Assembly (NCBI GenBank): GCA_038030265.1
Contig: CM075941.1
Span: forward strand, 41,292,164 to 41,356,163
DNA from: Corythucha ciliata
Lineage: Eukaryota > Arthropoda > Insecta > Hemiptera > Tingidae
Length of the DNA: 64,000 bases
Reading direction: 5' to 3'
The notes under the pieces are model-generated. The model saw only the letters and a list, made by a program, of their open reading frames with translations. It had not been told where the DNA came from and searched no databases. The position numbers and the translations under genes were made by a program. Each line of letters opens with the position of its first letter. Position 1 is the first letter of the stretch. Shown here one piece after another: positions 43,645-54,369 of this stretch.

Positions 43645-45419
43645 CGGAGGGAATCAAAATGTCGAGTGAGAGATCCTTCGTTAAAGTATTAGTGCCTTTT
43701 TAGAATGAAATCCGTGAAGAACGTGCTTTAAATGCCCTTGGGGGAGAATTACAACTTTTATTTGCCAATTACTTTCGCTCTGTCGCTTCATCTTGAATAA
43801 AATAACGAAAAAACGTCAGTTAATGAAATATCATTTATTTTCTCTCATTCTTAACATTATTATAATGAAGTGTGTGTGCAGCTTCAATCGGAGACCCACC
43901 TTAACTCACACAACGTTTCCAAAATTCTGGCGGTATAGAATTGCTAGTGGGTTCAAGGAAGGTCGCGTCACATGTATACTTTTCAGTACTCTTGTTATAC
44001 TTTAATTTGCCGCTAGATTAATCGAAACAACTCATAATTAAACCGGTTGGTCTATTCCACGCTTCATTGCTAAGTAAATGATTTAAAAAATATATATTTA
44101 TATTTTTTAATGCGGTTTCAATCGGCTGCAAAGCCAAAAACCGGAACACGGCCATTGTAATTGTGATACAGTCCAGTCAGTAAGAGAATAATAGATGACA
44201 CGGTCAGTTTGTGCATTTTTATTTCTCCGCTATGTTTGAAGTAGTTGTGAGGCAAACGTAGGTGTACTAAAAGTCCTCGGACGTCCGATGTGAGCGGGCT
44301 ACTGGAGACCATCGGGAAGGTCACACGTGTTTCGATTTTTCTTAATTATATCGGACGCCGCAAATCGTAGCGCCAACGGCCTTCTCTTCGAATGAGTAGC
44401 TGACAAAAATTTGACACTTTTTTTTTCTTTTTATTCCTAATAGTCTCCAACTTAATACGTGTCTCGGAATTTGGAAATATTGCAAAATTGTGTTAAAATC
44501 ACCGCTCTCTACTCTACTCTACTTTTAGTATCTCACGATAATTCCAAGAAAATAACGTGAAGAGCATTGCACTTCCCTTAAAATGAGCCCTTTTTGAACA
44601 TTTTAGACCAACGTATCCATAATTTACAGCCGTATGAACCGACCAAGTTTTTTCATTTAAAAAAAAAAAAAAATCCTAGTGTAAAACGGGGGAAATGGAG
44701 CAGTACGAAACCCAGCTACATGTTCAAGCTTGATCACGTTTCATTTTGCCCGGTGTATTTTACGTGATCAACCCGGGTCAAATCAAATCATCAAAATCAT
44801 AATAAGACGATACTGGTGGCTCTGGCTTACGGGCTAATGCAAAAAAAAAAAAAAAAAAAATACTGGTCGAGCTTGTTTTGTAAGAAAATAATTATCTTTT
44901 CTCGAAAATAGTTAACCGGAAAACAGTGGTTAACAATACTCAGAAGTGGGATTGTAATCGCGGAGAAGAACTTTACGAGATGTCAACGGGTTATAAATAA
45001 TACCCCCCTGCGGACGACCACATGGCGACGTCAACTTCGCCCACCACGGAATTGACACAAATTCTCCGGATACTTGTCGCGCAAAGTGGAAATTCTCATT
45101 CAGGAACGATCGCGTACGGGGATGAGAATAGTACCTGATTTAAGTAAGTCGATATCAAACTTAAGCGGGAAGGAAACGTGCCCGCCTCAATCACTGGCCG
45201 GAGGAGTACTGGCTATAGAGGCGGCTCGTTCATCAATGAGCGGCCCCTCTCATTATTGGTATTCAGGAAGGACACGCGTTTGATTATTTTCACGAGAAAG
45301 CTGCTATGTGTCGTAATCTGAAGATGGACTTTCGCGAAATGCGGAAACAAAACGCCTCCGGTTTCTTGAACCCTGGTATCAGACCCAGGCAGACGAAGTC
45401 GAACTCTTCAGATGTCGCT
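43645..45419. other. Upstream region of the CYP4 gene and unassigned DNA
   Basis: Probable promoter side of the P450. A TATATATTTATATTTTT stretch lies near 44090. A13 and A19 runs lie near 44660 and 44841. TTGATCACGT (44730) and ACGTGATCAA (44762) form a small inverted repeat. 45310-45350 (CTGAAGATGG..GCGAAATGC) resembles a hairpin common near retroelement ends, but this is weak. No gene seen. Confidence 0.4.
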
Positions 45420-45597
45420 CATTCACAGCTAAAATTGAGAAAACACCAACTGAGAAAGGCTCAAAATTGAGAAAAGCGCTAAACACACAATTTGAGTTTT
45501 TCTTAATTTTAGCCACGCTAATTAGTGGTTTCCCTAAATTACCGGCAAATTTGCCAGTTTTTTACGTTGAACTCTGCATTAACAAATGTTTTCACTC
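45420..45597. repeat. R30-A array with an internal strand switch
   Basis: 45420-45485 reads AGCTAAAATTGAGAAAA and AAAATTGAGAAAAGCGCTAA (minus orientation). From 45490 TTTTTCTTAATTTTAGCCAC runs in plus orientation. The polarity therefore flips inside about 100 bp. The Harbinger-like element follows. Confidence 0.7.
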
Positions 45598-45600
45598 TTA

Positions 45601-46752
45601 AGCCGCCTTCACATGCAAGTTTTGTTCAAGCTGAACTGTGGGCTTCAACCAATCAGAGCGCTCCGAGTCCACAGCCCGCTGTCAGCGCTCGAAGAGAACA
45701 GCTCAAAGCCAAAGATGGCTCGTGTTTATCTTTCACCGCCCAAAGCCCGAAGTATTGGGCTTTGACCAACGATAACTGGATTGCTCATCACTGCTAATAA
45801 AGTGTGGCCATCTGAAAGTGGATGAGAGGGGTGGGGTTTCAAAATAATGACCGTGTTGCCATAACTACACAGGAGAGGGACGTGGTGAGGATGGCCCTTA
45901 TTTATCAGAGGGGACGGCGTAGGGGACGGCGTAACCCCTCTACGCCCCTCCATTTCATATGAGCTATCCAGGTTTATATTTTATATCGTTGGCTTTGACC
46001 AACGATATATAAACCTGGATTGCTCACAGTGGTCTGGCGGGGCGTGGAGGGGGCAGGTCGTCCCCTGATGAACAATCACCCAGTCCCTCTCCATGTGTAG
46101 TTATGGCAACACAACTCTCTTCCGGTATTTACTTTGAAACTCCACCCCACTCATCCACTTGGGAGCTTATTTGATGGCTATTCTTTATCAGCAGTGATGG
46201 TAGAGGACCTATAATCAGACAGGTAAAATCACAGACGCCATGTTCGCTCTTATCAATTGTCAGTCTTGTAAAATCCACCTTTTGTTGATGCTTCGTGGAG
46301 CTCAACAAACCACCCCCAACCATTCTTAATAAACTGATAAGAAAGAAAATGGCGCCGTATGCGTCTACTCGTCTTTAAAGCCCCGTTCACAAGCTCTATG
46401 TTTGCGTTGTGTGGAGTCTATGCAACCAAACAAATTTATTCCCTCGAAAAATGAAGCATTTTGACAGGTTCCACAGACACCACACAACGAAAACATAGAG
46501 CTTGTGAACGGGCCTTAAAGGTTCCTTACCTTCGCGTGTGATTATCATGATGAAATTCGTTCGAAAAATACGTTTTAAATAACCAAATCAGGATCGAAAC
46601 AGCAAACAACAGCCTTCACCTGCTAGCCGGCACGAGAAGTTCGCGACTTCGCCCACCGCCCCAATGTGAAGGGCTCAAGCCGCGGGGCAGCCCAAAGCTA
46701 GAACTTAGCGCCCTCTCCCCAGCTTTACCAAAGCCCGCACGTGAAGGCGGCT
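45601..46752. mobile_element. PIF/Harbinger-like foldback element, 1152 bp
   Basis: Terminal inverted repeats AGCCGCCTTCACATGC and AGCCGCCTTCACGTGC (right end reversed) are flanked by TTA on both sides (45598-45600, 46753-46755). Longer internal arms pair: 45820-45890 (GGTGGGGTTTCAAA..GTTGCCATAACTACAC) with 46085-46160, and a palindrome at 45965-46020 (CCAGGTTTATATTTTATATC) forms the axis. TTA duplications and AG-starting ends fit PIF/Harbinger. There is no transposase. A second, smaller element is nested within it. Confidence 0.75.
46379..46515. mobile_element. Nested MITE with 50-bp inverted repeats
   Basis: The ends AGCCCCGTTCACAAGCTC and AGGCCCGTTCACAAGCTC extend to about 50 bp of near-perfect inverted repeat (TATGTTT, GTTGTGTGG). 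It is flanked by TAA (46376-46378 and 46516-46518). Length 137 bp. It lies inside the larger TTA-flanked element, so it inserted later. Confidence 0.85.
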
Positions 46753-46755
46753 TTA

Positions 46756-47214
46756 TAGCTAATTAGCGCTTTTTCTCAATTGTGAGCCTCAAATAAGTTG
46801 CCTTCAGGAGCCGAAAATGTGGCATATTTTCAATTTTAATCACAAACTGAAATTTGTCTCTATTTTAGCCACAAATTAGCGTTTTTTCTGTACTTTAGTA
46901 GGGAAAAAGCAAGGGGTAGCGGAGCAATTTTTCTCAATTAAAACTGAAAATCAACGATTTTTCTTCTTTTTCCCAACGCGAATTTTGCAAATGTTTAGCA
47001 GTGAACTGGCACTTTTTCTCAATTTGACCTGAAATTTAGCGTTCTTTTTTAATTACAGCCGCGTAATTAGTGATTTTCTTAACATTAGCCGTGAATTAGC
47101 GATTTTTTTCCACTTGTAGTTGTACCCGCAAATTATGGGTTTTCCCTCAGGTTCTAGCGCTTTTTCTCAATTTCGTCGACGGATTAAGTGATTTTGCTCA
47201 ATGTCAGATGCATT
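46756..47214 (+). repeat. R30-A array, plus orientation
   Basis: Begins directly after the right end of the Harbinger-like element (GCTAATTAGCGCTTTTTCTC). It includes a GAGCCTCAAATAAGTTGCC-type unit as seen in other R30-A blocks. Confidence 0.75.
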
Positions 47215-47322
47215 TGAACCTGGCACAACACACGCTGCCAAATTCAATGAAAACAGTCACAATCGTTTGTTTACGTGTGTTTTGCTGACATTTTCGTTTG
47301 TTTACCATTTCAAATGCGATAT

Positions 47323-47361
<39 letters not shown>

Positions 47362-48539
47362 ATTACGTGTGCGGCTAAGTTCACGCAACCCGACACATGA
47401 GCCAGAGCATTTGTTCCGTCTGAACGTCGTTTGTTTACGTTCGTTTTGCCAAAATCTTCGTTTGTTTCACGTTCAGAATCACTACGTAAGTGTGCGAGGC
47501 CAATTTCACGCAACCAGACATATGTGCGAAATCGTTAGCTTAGCAGAATATACGGTCGGAACGTCGTTTGTTTACGATTGTTTAGCCATAAGTTTCGTTC
47601 ATTTAGCCCTGTAAAATAATTATTCATAAGAAAAGACAACATGTATGCCACCAACGTCACGCAATAGCGCACATGAGCCCCATCGTTTGTTCAGCGATAC
47701 AATCAGACACAACATCGTTTGTTTACATTTGTTTAGCCCAAATTTTCGTTTGTTTAGCCCTGTAAAATAATTATTGATAAGAAAAGACAACATGTGTGCC
47801 ACCAACTTCAGGCACTGAACAAACAATTGGGGTCATGTGGGCCGTTGCGTGAAGTTAGCGGCACACATGATGTATTTTCATATAAATAACTATTGTGCAG
47901 GGCTAAACAAACGAATGTTTTGGCTGAAAAAATGTAAAAAACAATGACGTTCCTATAGAAAATGCCGCTAAACGAACGATTTTGCCCGTGTGTCGGGCTG
48001 CTTGAATTCAGGCGTACACACGCGTCTTCGCGGCGAACAGAGTGAGCTGGGAGCCTCCTGAACAAACGACTTTCTCACGTGACAAACGACGTTCTCACGG
48101 GATATGCCGCTAAGCAAACGATCCGGCTCATGTGTCGGGTTGTGTGAACACAGCCGCACACATGAATTTTTTCAAAACATTGACGTTTTTGAAAGGTTAA
48201 CCAAACGATTATTTTGGATAAACAAACGACGTTTTAACAGAATATGCCGCTAAACGAACGATTTTGCTCTTGTTTCGAGCTGCTTGAATTCGGGCGTGCA
48301 CATACGTGTTCGTGGCGAACAGAGCAAGCTGCAAGGCTAAACAAACGTCGTTCCGACAGAATACGCCGCTAAAAAAATGATCCGGTTCAATGTGTCGGCT
48401 TGCGTGAACTTAGCCGCACACATAGTGCTTTTTAAAAATATCGTATTAGAAATGGTGAACAAACTAATATTTCAGCAAAACAAACGTAAACAAACGAATG
48501 TTTTCGTTGAATTTGGCAGAATGTGTTGTACCAGGTTCA
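47215..48539. mobile_element. Giant foldback element of repeated TTTGTTTACG motifs
   Basis: The left end GAACCTGGCACAACACAC and the reversed right end GAACCTGGTACAACACAT match, and the similarity continues inward for several hundred bp (CTGCCAAATTCAA, AAGTTCACGCAA, GTGTGCGGCTAA). Each arm is itself built of short units: CGTTTGTTTACG, GTGTGCGGCTAAGTTCACG, and GCCGCTAAACGAACG with CATGTGTCGGG. The left arm contains an A29 run. There is no coding capacity. The structure resembles Drosophila FB-type foldback elements (long, internally repetitive inverted arms). Target duplication not evident. Confidence 0.75.
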
Positions 48540-48985
48540 CGGTACTCAATTTCAGCTGCGATTTTTTTCACTTGTATATCCTTAATATAGCGCATTTTCC
48601 CAATTTTAGCCGCGGGATTGGCCCAAAAACGGCATACTAGAGGGTTTTTTTTATCAGCTTTATAGCGGTAAAGTTGCCTCCTTACACAGAATCAGCAATT
48701 TTTTCTCAATTGTGGTCTGAAAGTTGCATCGAGATACCACGAATGAGAGCTTTTTCGCAGTCTTAGCCACGAATATTAGAGCTTTTCCAAAACGTTTTGA
48801 CACTGTATAGAGTGCCTTCTCAATTTTATCCGTTTAAGAAATAAGGACCTTGGTGGAAAAAACTTGGCGATCAGCGTATTTTCTTAATTTGAGCCATCAG
48901 AATAGCGCTTTCGTGGGCTCATTCGAATATTCAGCCACACTATTTGCCGATCACCAGTAACGCTCTAGTCTCTAGGTCGAATGGA
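48540..48985 (+). repeat. R30-A array, plus orientation, decayed
   Basis: Continues the family on the far side of the foldback element: CAATTTTAGCCGCGGGATT, TTTTTCTCAATTGTGGTCTG, CAGTCTTAGCCACGAATATT. The same orientation on both sides suggests the foldback element inserted into an existing array. Confidence 0.7.
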
Positions 48986-49029
48986 CTGAAAATTGTCGAA
49001 AGGAGCCAAATCACAGTCAAATCGAGTAC

Positions 49030-49530
49030 CAAAACTCAAAAGTCATTGTATCTCACATCTGGGTAGATATCACTTAGCTGTGTTGAACTCTGCTCCCATT
49101 TTTCTTGCCAGACTTTCCACATTTCCGTGCAAAGCCGGCGCTTTTCATCCTGCAGGGTGGTTGGTATCGGTTCCACGCATCTCATGCATGCCGCTTCCTT
49201 GGCAAGTGCGTCCGCCTCCTCATTTCCCGGGATTCCGACGTGGCTCGGAATCCACAAGAAGCGAACACTTACCCCCACCCGCTTCAACCGTAGCAGTTTT
49301 CCACGTACTGTTTGAGATATAGCATCTTTACTGAATTTATTCTGAAGAAGCCGAACAGCACTCATTGAGTCCGTGATTAATACAACTTCTTCATTACTTC
49401 TTATTATACCAGATAATAAGGCATCAATTGCAAAAATTATGGCGTAGAGCTCAGCAGTCAGGATTGATGAATACGCTGGAAGACTCTTCGTAAAACGCGC
49501 CGCTCCAGGAATGTAAAAAGTAGAGAACCT
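49030..49530 (-). pseudogene. LINE RNase H fragment
   Basis: The minus-strand frame from about 49530 reads through FYIPGAARF, ILTAELYAIIFAIDAL (catalytic Glu), LITDSMSAVRLLQNKF (catalytic Asp) and FLWIPSHVGIPGNEEADALA (final His/Asp part). These are RNase H motifs of an I/Jockey-type LINE. Upstream reverse transcriptase is absent on this strand and the frame ends at 49036. It is a 5'-truncated remnant. Confidence 0.8.
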
Positions 49531-50688
49531 TTAAACCAGGTATGCTTGGCCGCCATATTGTGCTCTTCTGTCAAGAAAAGATAGTGTGTACTATTCACGT
49601 TTAATGGTATTGCTTAGCTAGTAAACTAGCACTTTATTGTATATTAATTTGGAATTAGTTCTTCTGATCGTCTGAGAGGCCACAGTTAGGCATTATTTCA
49701 CCAAATGATATTAATTTAGGTAAAGAATAAGCGCGTGTAAAGTGATTTTTCGTCTATCTCGTTTAAGACCAATGTTCGTGTTCGGTGTTCCTGAGTGCTC
49801 CCAGAGGCCTTTTCATCATTATAAAATTCCTAAAAACGCTTATAACTTGAAGAATCATTTCTTTAATTGAACGTTCTTGGCGGGTTTAAAATTAACGTCC
49901 TCGATTTATTTCTAACAATCCGCCAGTTTGTCATTTAAAGTTTCCACACTTTGGAATTGCAGTTCTTTTAATGAACGTATTCGACCACGTAACTTGGATG
50001 CCTGCTTTTTTTTTAGATAATGGATGGCTGCTGCCCCGTTAATTGTTCAAATAGCGTAAAAAGGGATTTTGAATGTGTGATACGACGTGGGGTCTCCCTA
50101 TTTTATTTAGGGGATGCTTCTAGGAAAGGGGTAGGCATTATTAAAAGAAACGCTTCTCGAACGGTAACTCAATATATATATTCTGATAAGTCGTCCAAAG
50201 CAAGTGGGAGGCCGACAAAGGATAACGGGATAGGCCGGACGGTAACGAGTTGTGGGATGACGAACGGGGGGGGGGGGAACGAGTGATGATCGGAATGATT
50301 TAGAAGAAGACTCCGTACTCACGCCTTCAAATTCGTCTTCCAAAGCGGGACGTCTCAATCGAAGTGGGGATGGGCGTTCACGGCCCGTAGGCAGCGGTCT
50401 GGCGCCGACGGATGACTCTGGGTGACGGATTCGGGCGGCGAAAACCAACGCCGAGGACGAGTGGTGATGAGCAGGAGGCGATCACCCGATATAGTTGGGG
50501 GTGACGCCGGCGAGACAAGCTGGTGGAAGGAGAAGGCGCCGGATTAGATTCTGACGGCGTTTACGTGTGGCGTATAGCCGAGAATGAGGGGTGGTGAACA
50601 ATCGCGCGCAATTGAAGCGTACGCGCCTCGCGTAGAACTGGCGTACTTGTGGCGTAGAGCCTCGCGTCGAAAAGGCGCACTCAAAAAG
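49531..50688. other. Unassigned DNA, partly GC-rich
   Basis: 50250-50600 is GC- and G-run-rich (a G12 run at 50265) without a recognisable domain in any frame. A short frame near 49790 (VFGVPECSQRPFHHYKIP) faintly resembles the start of a THAP domain, but it is too short to call. Confidence 0.3.
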
Positions 50689-50947
50689 GCAGGAATTTGA
50701 ACAACGGAACTAAAGCAACTAACCAAGCACGAGGCACAGAGCACCATGGGGTGGAAACTCTATTGTTCATAATTGAGACAGAGTTCTTAGTCGGCTTTAC
50801 GCTTGGAGCGCTACCTTTTCGAAACTTAGTTAGAAGGCCAGCCGCTCATGAACCTAGCGCTTAGAAACCCTCGTCGGTCAGAGCCTTTCAGTGTGCTCTG
50901 TGCCTCGTGCTTGGTTAGTTGCTTTAGTTCCTTTGTTCAAATCCTTA
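50689..50947. repeat. Inverted repeat with 55-bp arms
   Basis: 50689-50744 and 50893-50947 are reverse complements (GTGCTCTGTGCCTCGTGC, TTGGTTAGTTGCTTTAGTTC, TTGTTCAAAT) with few mismatches. ATTCCTGCCTTTTT occurs beyond both arms, displaced by about 28 bp on the right. It lies about 230 bp upstream of the THAP-domain frame, so it could be a terminus of that transposon. Confidence 0.7.
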
Positions 50948-51181
50948 ATCTCCGTTTTTCTCTTTCATTCCTGCCTTTTTTCCTGTCTATATTTCAACCA
51001 TTCTTTTCAGAACGACTTCCTCGCCTTGATTTTTTTTTGTTCTCTACCAGAACGCATTCCTTTTTTTTACTTTTCAAGCGTTCTGAGAACGAACCTCTGT
51101 TCCTACCTTAAAGGTATTTCTGAGTTATTCAGTAATATATTTTCCTTTGAAGCCTTGTCCCTACATCGACACATAGTAACA

Positions 51182-51448
51182 ATGCCTGGTGGGAAGCACA
51201 AGTGCTGTGTACCCGGCTGTGAGGACAGAACATTGCCCCAACATTATTTGCCCTCCAAACGTGATTTGGCTCGGAAGTGGTTGGAGAGCATTGGGGATAA
51301 AAGTCTAATGGACCGATTTCGGAAATGCGAGAAATTACGGGTACTTTTGTGTGACAAGCACTTCGACTCCCAGTGCAAAGTTCCAGCGGCCTCGCGAGGC
51401 AGGCTACTCCTATTTGTGAAATTTTGTCATACACAGCATCAGATGTGA
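51182..51448 (+). pseudogene. THAP-domain protein fragment
   Basis: From ATG 51182 the frame (88 codons) begins MPGGKHKCCVPGCEDR and runs through HYLPSKRDLARKWLESIGD to LLCDKHFDSQCKV. This is the C2-CH zinc pattern of a THAP domain: C-x3-C, a central Trp, then C-x2-H. THAP domains bind DNA and occur in P-element transposases and in derived host proteins. The frame ends in a 26-bp hairpin (51429-51488) shortly after the domain, and no transposase catalytic region follows in a readable frame. It is either a broken transposon copy or a first exon of a gene whose rest I cannot see. Confidence 0.6.
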
Positions 51449-51488
51449 GTTGATCCCGATTTATCAACTCATATCTGATGCTGTGTAT
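51429..51488. repeat. 26-bp-arm hairpin ending the THAP frame
   Basis: ATACACAGCATCAGATGTGA (from 51429) pairs with the reverse complement of the sequence ending 51488. There is one mismatch in 26 bp and an 8-nt loop (CCCGATTT). The THAP frame runs into the left arm and stops there. Confidence 0.85.
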
Positions 51489-53274
51489 TTTGAAGAGTTT
51501 TAGGGATTTTTAGCATATTTTTCCGCGTAAATCGTTCTATTTGTCTGCAATATTTATAATAAATCGGGTCAGAGTCAAGGATCTTATATGCTGATGAGAA
51601 TTCAATAAGAGGAAAACTTCCGATTTCTTTATTTTAAGGTATGTACTACGTACGATTGAACTTGCTCGAGAAATACTTGTCTTACTTAGATGATATTCAT
51701 TTTAAATTTAGCCCTACCATCTAACGTCTTACTCTCATTACTTCGTGAGAACCGAGAGCGTGATCGCCGAGTTCTGTCGAAAATAATGGACTCAAAAACT
51801 TATCGTGGAACGACAGATTCAAGATGTACTTCAGTATCCATATCGAAAATACAGGTTTAATATTCACCATAGAGTTCTATTTGTTCCCATTTTACAAAGA
51901 TGTACCCTTCTGCAGGATGAAAATGATCGTCTGATCCAAAAATTCCAATAAGAACTCAACGAAAAGAAACGATAGCACGAGATGTTGAAGCAACAGGCAC
52001 GGCGGTTGAGCCGATGAGGCCTGTAAAGTTGTCTTTCAGCAAACATCTGCCAAGTTCAAGCTGCATTAATTGAACGTCAGATGCATTTACCTCACACAGA
52101 ACGGAATATAAAGTTGGCTTCCAATTTGCATGACGGCAGTTTCGAAGCCAAACTTATCGGCGGCTGCCGTTTCGAGGAAATCTAAACTTCCTGAGCCCCT
52201 TCTTTGAACTGTTCCAGCAGTTCACTGCAGTGCACCATCTCATTCTGTTAACCGGATCGGAATTAGGATTTCATTCGGCAACAAACATAATGCAGCAGGA
52301 AAAAGGACTGTCAACTCATGAGGCATCACTCACATGCTCGGTTCTTGATAAATTCATTCGAAAAAAAGATTCACCGGAAGAATGCTGGAAGGCAACGCGA
52401 ATAAAACACAATAATCACAGTCATTGTAAGACAAAAAGAATAGACCTATTTCTGACAAGGAAAAAGGATAAGAGACACTTACTTCCGTGGTGATCTCACC
52501 GACTGGAATAAACAGCAAGAAAAAACTGACACTGATTGAACCAATTCAGCGCTCAAAAGATGAAAACTCATACGAATGAAAATTGTAAAAAACAATTTAA
52601 AAAAGAGTTGAAAACACGTAGGTACACTGATATATTCAGCCCCACAACCTCAAATCACAATAATCTCAAGATGGCGAATAGGCATACTCGGATAGTATAG
52701 TGCCTGGCTGACCAAGTCAGCGAGCACAGATAAATAATAAGGGAGCGTAAACAAAAAAAATGAGAACACTTTCCTTTCTCTAGGGACTCAAGTACGAAGC
52801 GGTGTTATATGAAATAAGACGGGTGGTATCCACGTGTCATCCATTTTAATTGTGATGACTTGATGAGATAACGCCGTGTTAAAATTATAACATCCCTTCG
52901 TACTTGCCTCGTAGGCCACCCCTAGGAGTCCAATCAATGGGGTGAGAAAACTATTGGAAATGATCGAACAAGTCAAACCATTGAAGTTTGGAAACGAATT
53001 TAAATAAAAAACTGCTGCTTTTGCTGAACGGTAAAACGAAATTGACAGCTGATAGTTTCATCCGCGGAAGATTAGCTTTAAATTAGTAAAAAAAAATAAA
53101 AAAAATTATGGGAAACCTCATCCAACACGTTTTTTTTTCTCCCCGTGAGAGGGGGAAAGAGACATATCTTGCATCACATTTTCTATTTACACTCCCTCTA
53201 TTTCTTATCTGTGTATTAATTGGTTCGATTTCCCTCCTCTTCTTCTTGCCTTTTCGAACTGTGCATTATTTTTA
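51489..53274. other. Unassigned DNA, perhaps decayed transposon
   Basis: Between 51640 and 52500 short frames (for example 52230-52493, with KDSPEECWKATRIKHNNHSHC) could be remains of the THAP element's body, but no family motif is readable. 52500-53270 holds nothing recognisable. Confidence 0.3.
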
Positions 53275-53417
53275 AGTCTGCTCCACACCTGCGGTGTTTG
53301 CCAAATAACGAGCAAAATACTAATCAATGTCTAGCATTGCCTAGAAACCAACCAACTGAAAATTCAAAAAAATATTTTGCTCGTTATTCGGTGAATACCG
53401 TACGTATGGAGCAGGCT
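53275..53417. mobile_element. PIF/Harbinger-like MITE, family M1 copy 2
   Basis: The ends AGTCTGCTCCACACC and AGCCTGCTCCATACG (right end reversed) are inverted repeats. Internal arms (ATAACGAGCAAAATA) pair too. Flanked by TTA at 53272-53274 and 53418-53420. Length 143 bp. It shares structure and inner sequence with 40455-40585. Confidence 0.8.
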
Positions 53418-53465
53418 TTACAAAAACTGATGACATTATAGTATTACTTCCTTTTCATCGATAGG

Positions 53466-53638
53466 TATCGGTCGCGGTCAGGTGTGTCAGGTTGGTTGGA
53501 GGGCAAATAAACAACTGACGAGTGATCTAATAAGAATTATGTATCGTTGCTCAGTTGTTGTCGTCACGGTGACATGGAAGGAGGGTCGTTTGTCCTCCAA
53601 CCAGTGTAACCTCCTCATCAACCTGACCGCGACCGATA
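53466..53638. mobile_element. MITE-like inverted-repeat element (TATCGGTCGCGGTC ends)
   Basis: TATCGGTCGCGGTCAGGT at the left matches the reversed right end TATCGGTCGCGGTCAGGT exactly. The arms go on for about 55 bp with gaps (GTTGGTTGGAGG / GGTTGGAGGACAAAC). Length 173 bp, GG bases on both outsides. A 63-codon frame on each strand is a by-product of the symmetry. Confidence 0.8.
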
Positions 53639-53720
53639 GGCATAGGCCTAAAAGTCTGTCAATAGTCATGTAAGCACCTTCGGACCAGAACGTAATACCA
53701 ATGAAATATAGCTATACAGC

Positions 53721-53902
53721 GGCCCACTTTGCTGACTCTGCTGAGTGGGTCCGATTCCCACTACAGGCTGGATTATTTGAGCAAAGGTCAAATTATGTGT
53801 AAAAAAAGTTAAAAAGTAACGTGTGTGCTCTCGCCCTCGTCCACGACACCTTAAAGGTAGTTGGACTTGAAGCCCCGTTGGTTTACCAACGATTACTTTA
53901 CT
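53721..53902 (+). mobile_element. tRNA-derived SINE, copy 2 (5'-truncated)
   Basis: Same family as 12246-12462: CTGCTGAGTGGGTCCGATTC (box B region), CAGGCTGGAT, ATTTGAG, GTGTGTGCTCTCGCCCTCG, CCACGACA, CCCGTTGG. The copy lacks the 5' part of the tRNA-like head. It is flanked by a perfect 14-bp target duplication TATAGCTATACAGC (53707-53720, 53903-53916), which proves retroposition. It ends in ATTACTTTACT-like sequence instead of poly-A. Confidence 0.88.
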
Positions 53903-53916
53903 TATAGCTATACAGC

Positions 53917-54369
53917 TTACCTACGCTGGTCAATACAGCCATAGTTGCGACTTTGGCGAACAATAACTCTCAAGGAAGAACTTTTATAAGAGTTTTTATC
54001 TTCGAGGACCAGTTGAAACAACCACAGTCTTGCAATTGGCCCAAGAGACGTGTGGACCACTTGAACGACCCGGTCTTGCATTTGGTCCACATGGCAACTG
54101 GTCTACAAGGCTTTTGGGAAGAAATAAATTAATTTTAACGCATAATAAGTATTAATTACCTACCTGCCTCTCTACAACCCGGATAGCTTAACCTAAAACT
54201 TCAGAAATACACCACTATTCAAGGCCTGTACGCGTCTGCTTTGAAAGGAAATGAATTGCGAAATGTAGGATTTCAAGTTCGCTAGGTTTTTCGGAAATAA
54301 TTACTTCTTTGTTTTATTTATCAATTATTTGACTAATTTGATATAATTGATAAGTCCTGGTGATCAATC
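53917..54369. other. Unassigned DNA
   Basis: GACCAGTTGAAAC, GGACCACTTGAACGACC and GGTCCACATGGCAACTGG recur loosely at 54005-54110. Otherwise nothing recognisable. Confidence 0.3.

Noticed and set aside
45310..45350. Ribozyme or conserved retroelement hairpin (CTGAAGATGG..CGAAATGC)
   Set aside because: The similarity is from memory only; a hammerhead core (CTGATGA with GAAA at the correct spacing) is not present.
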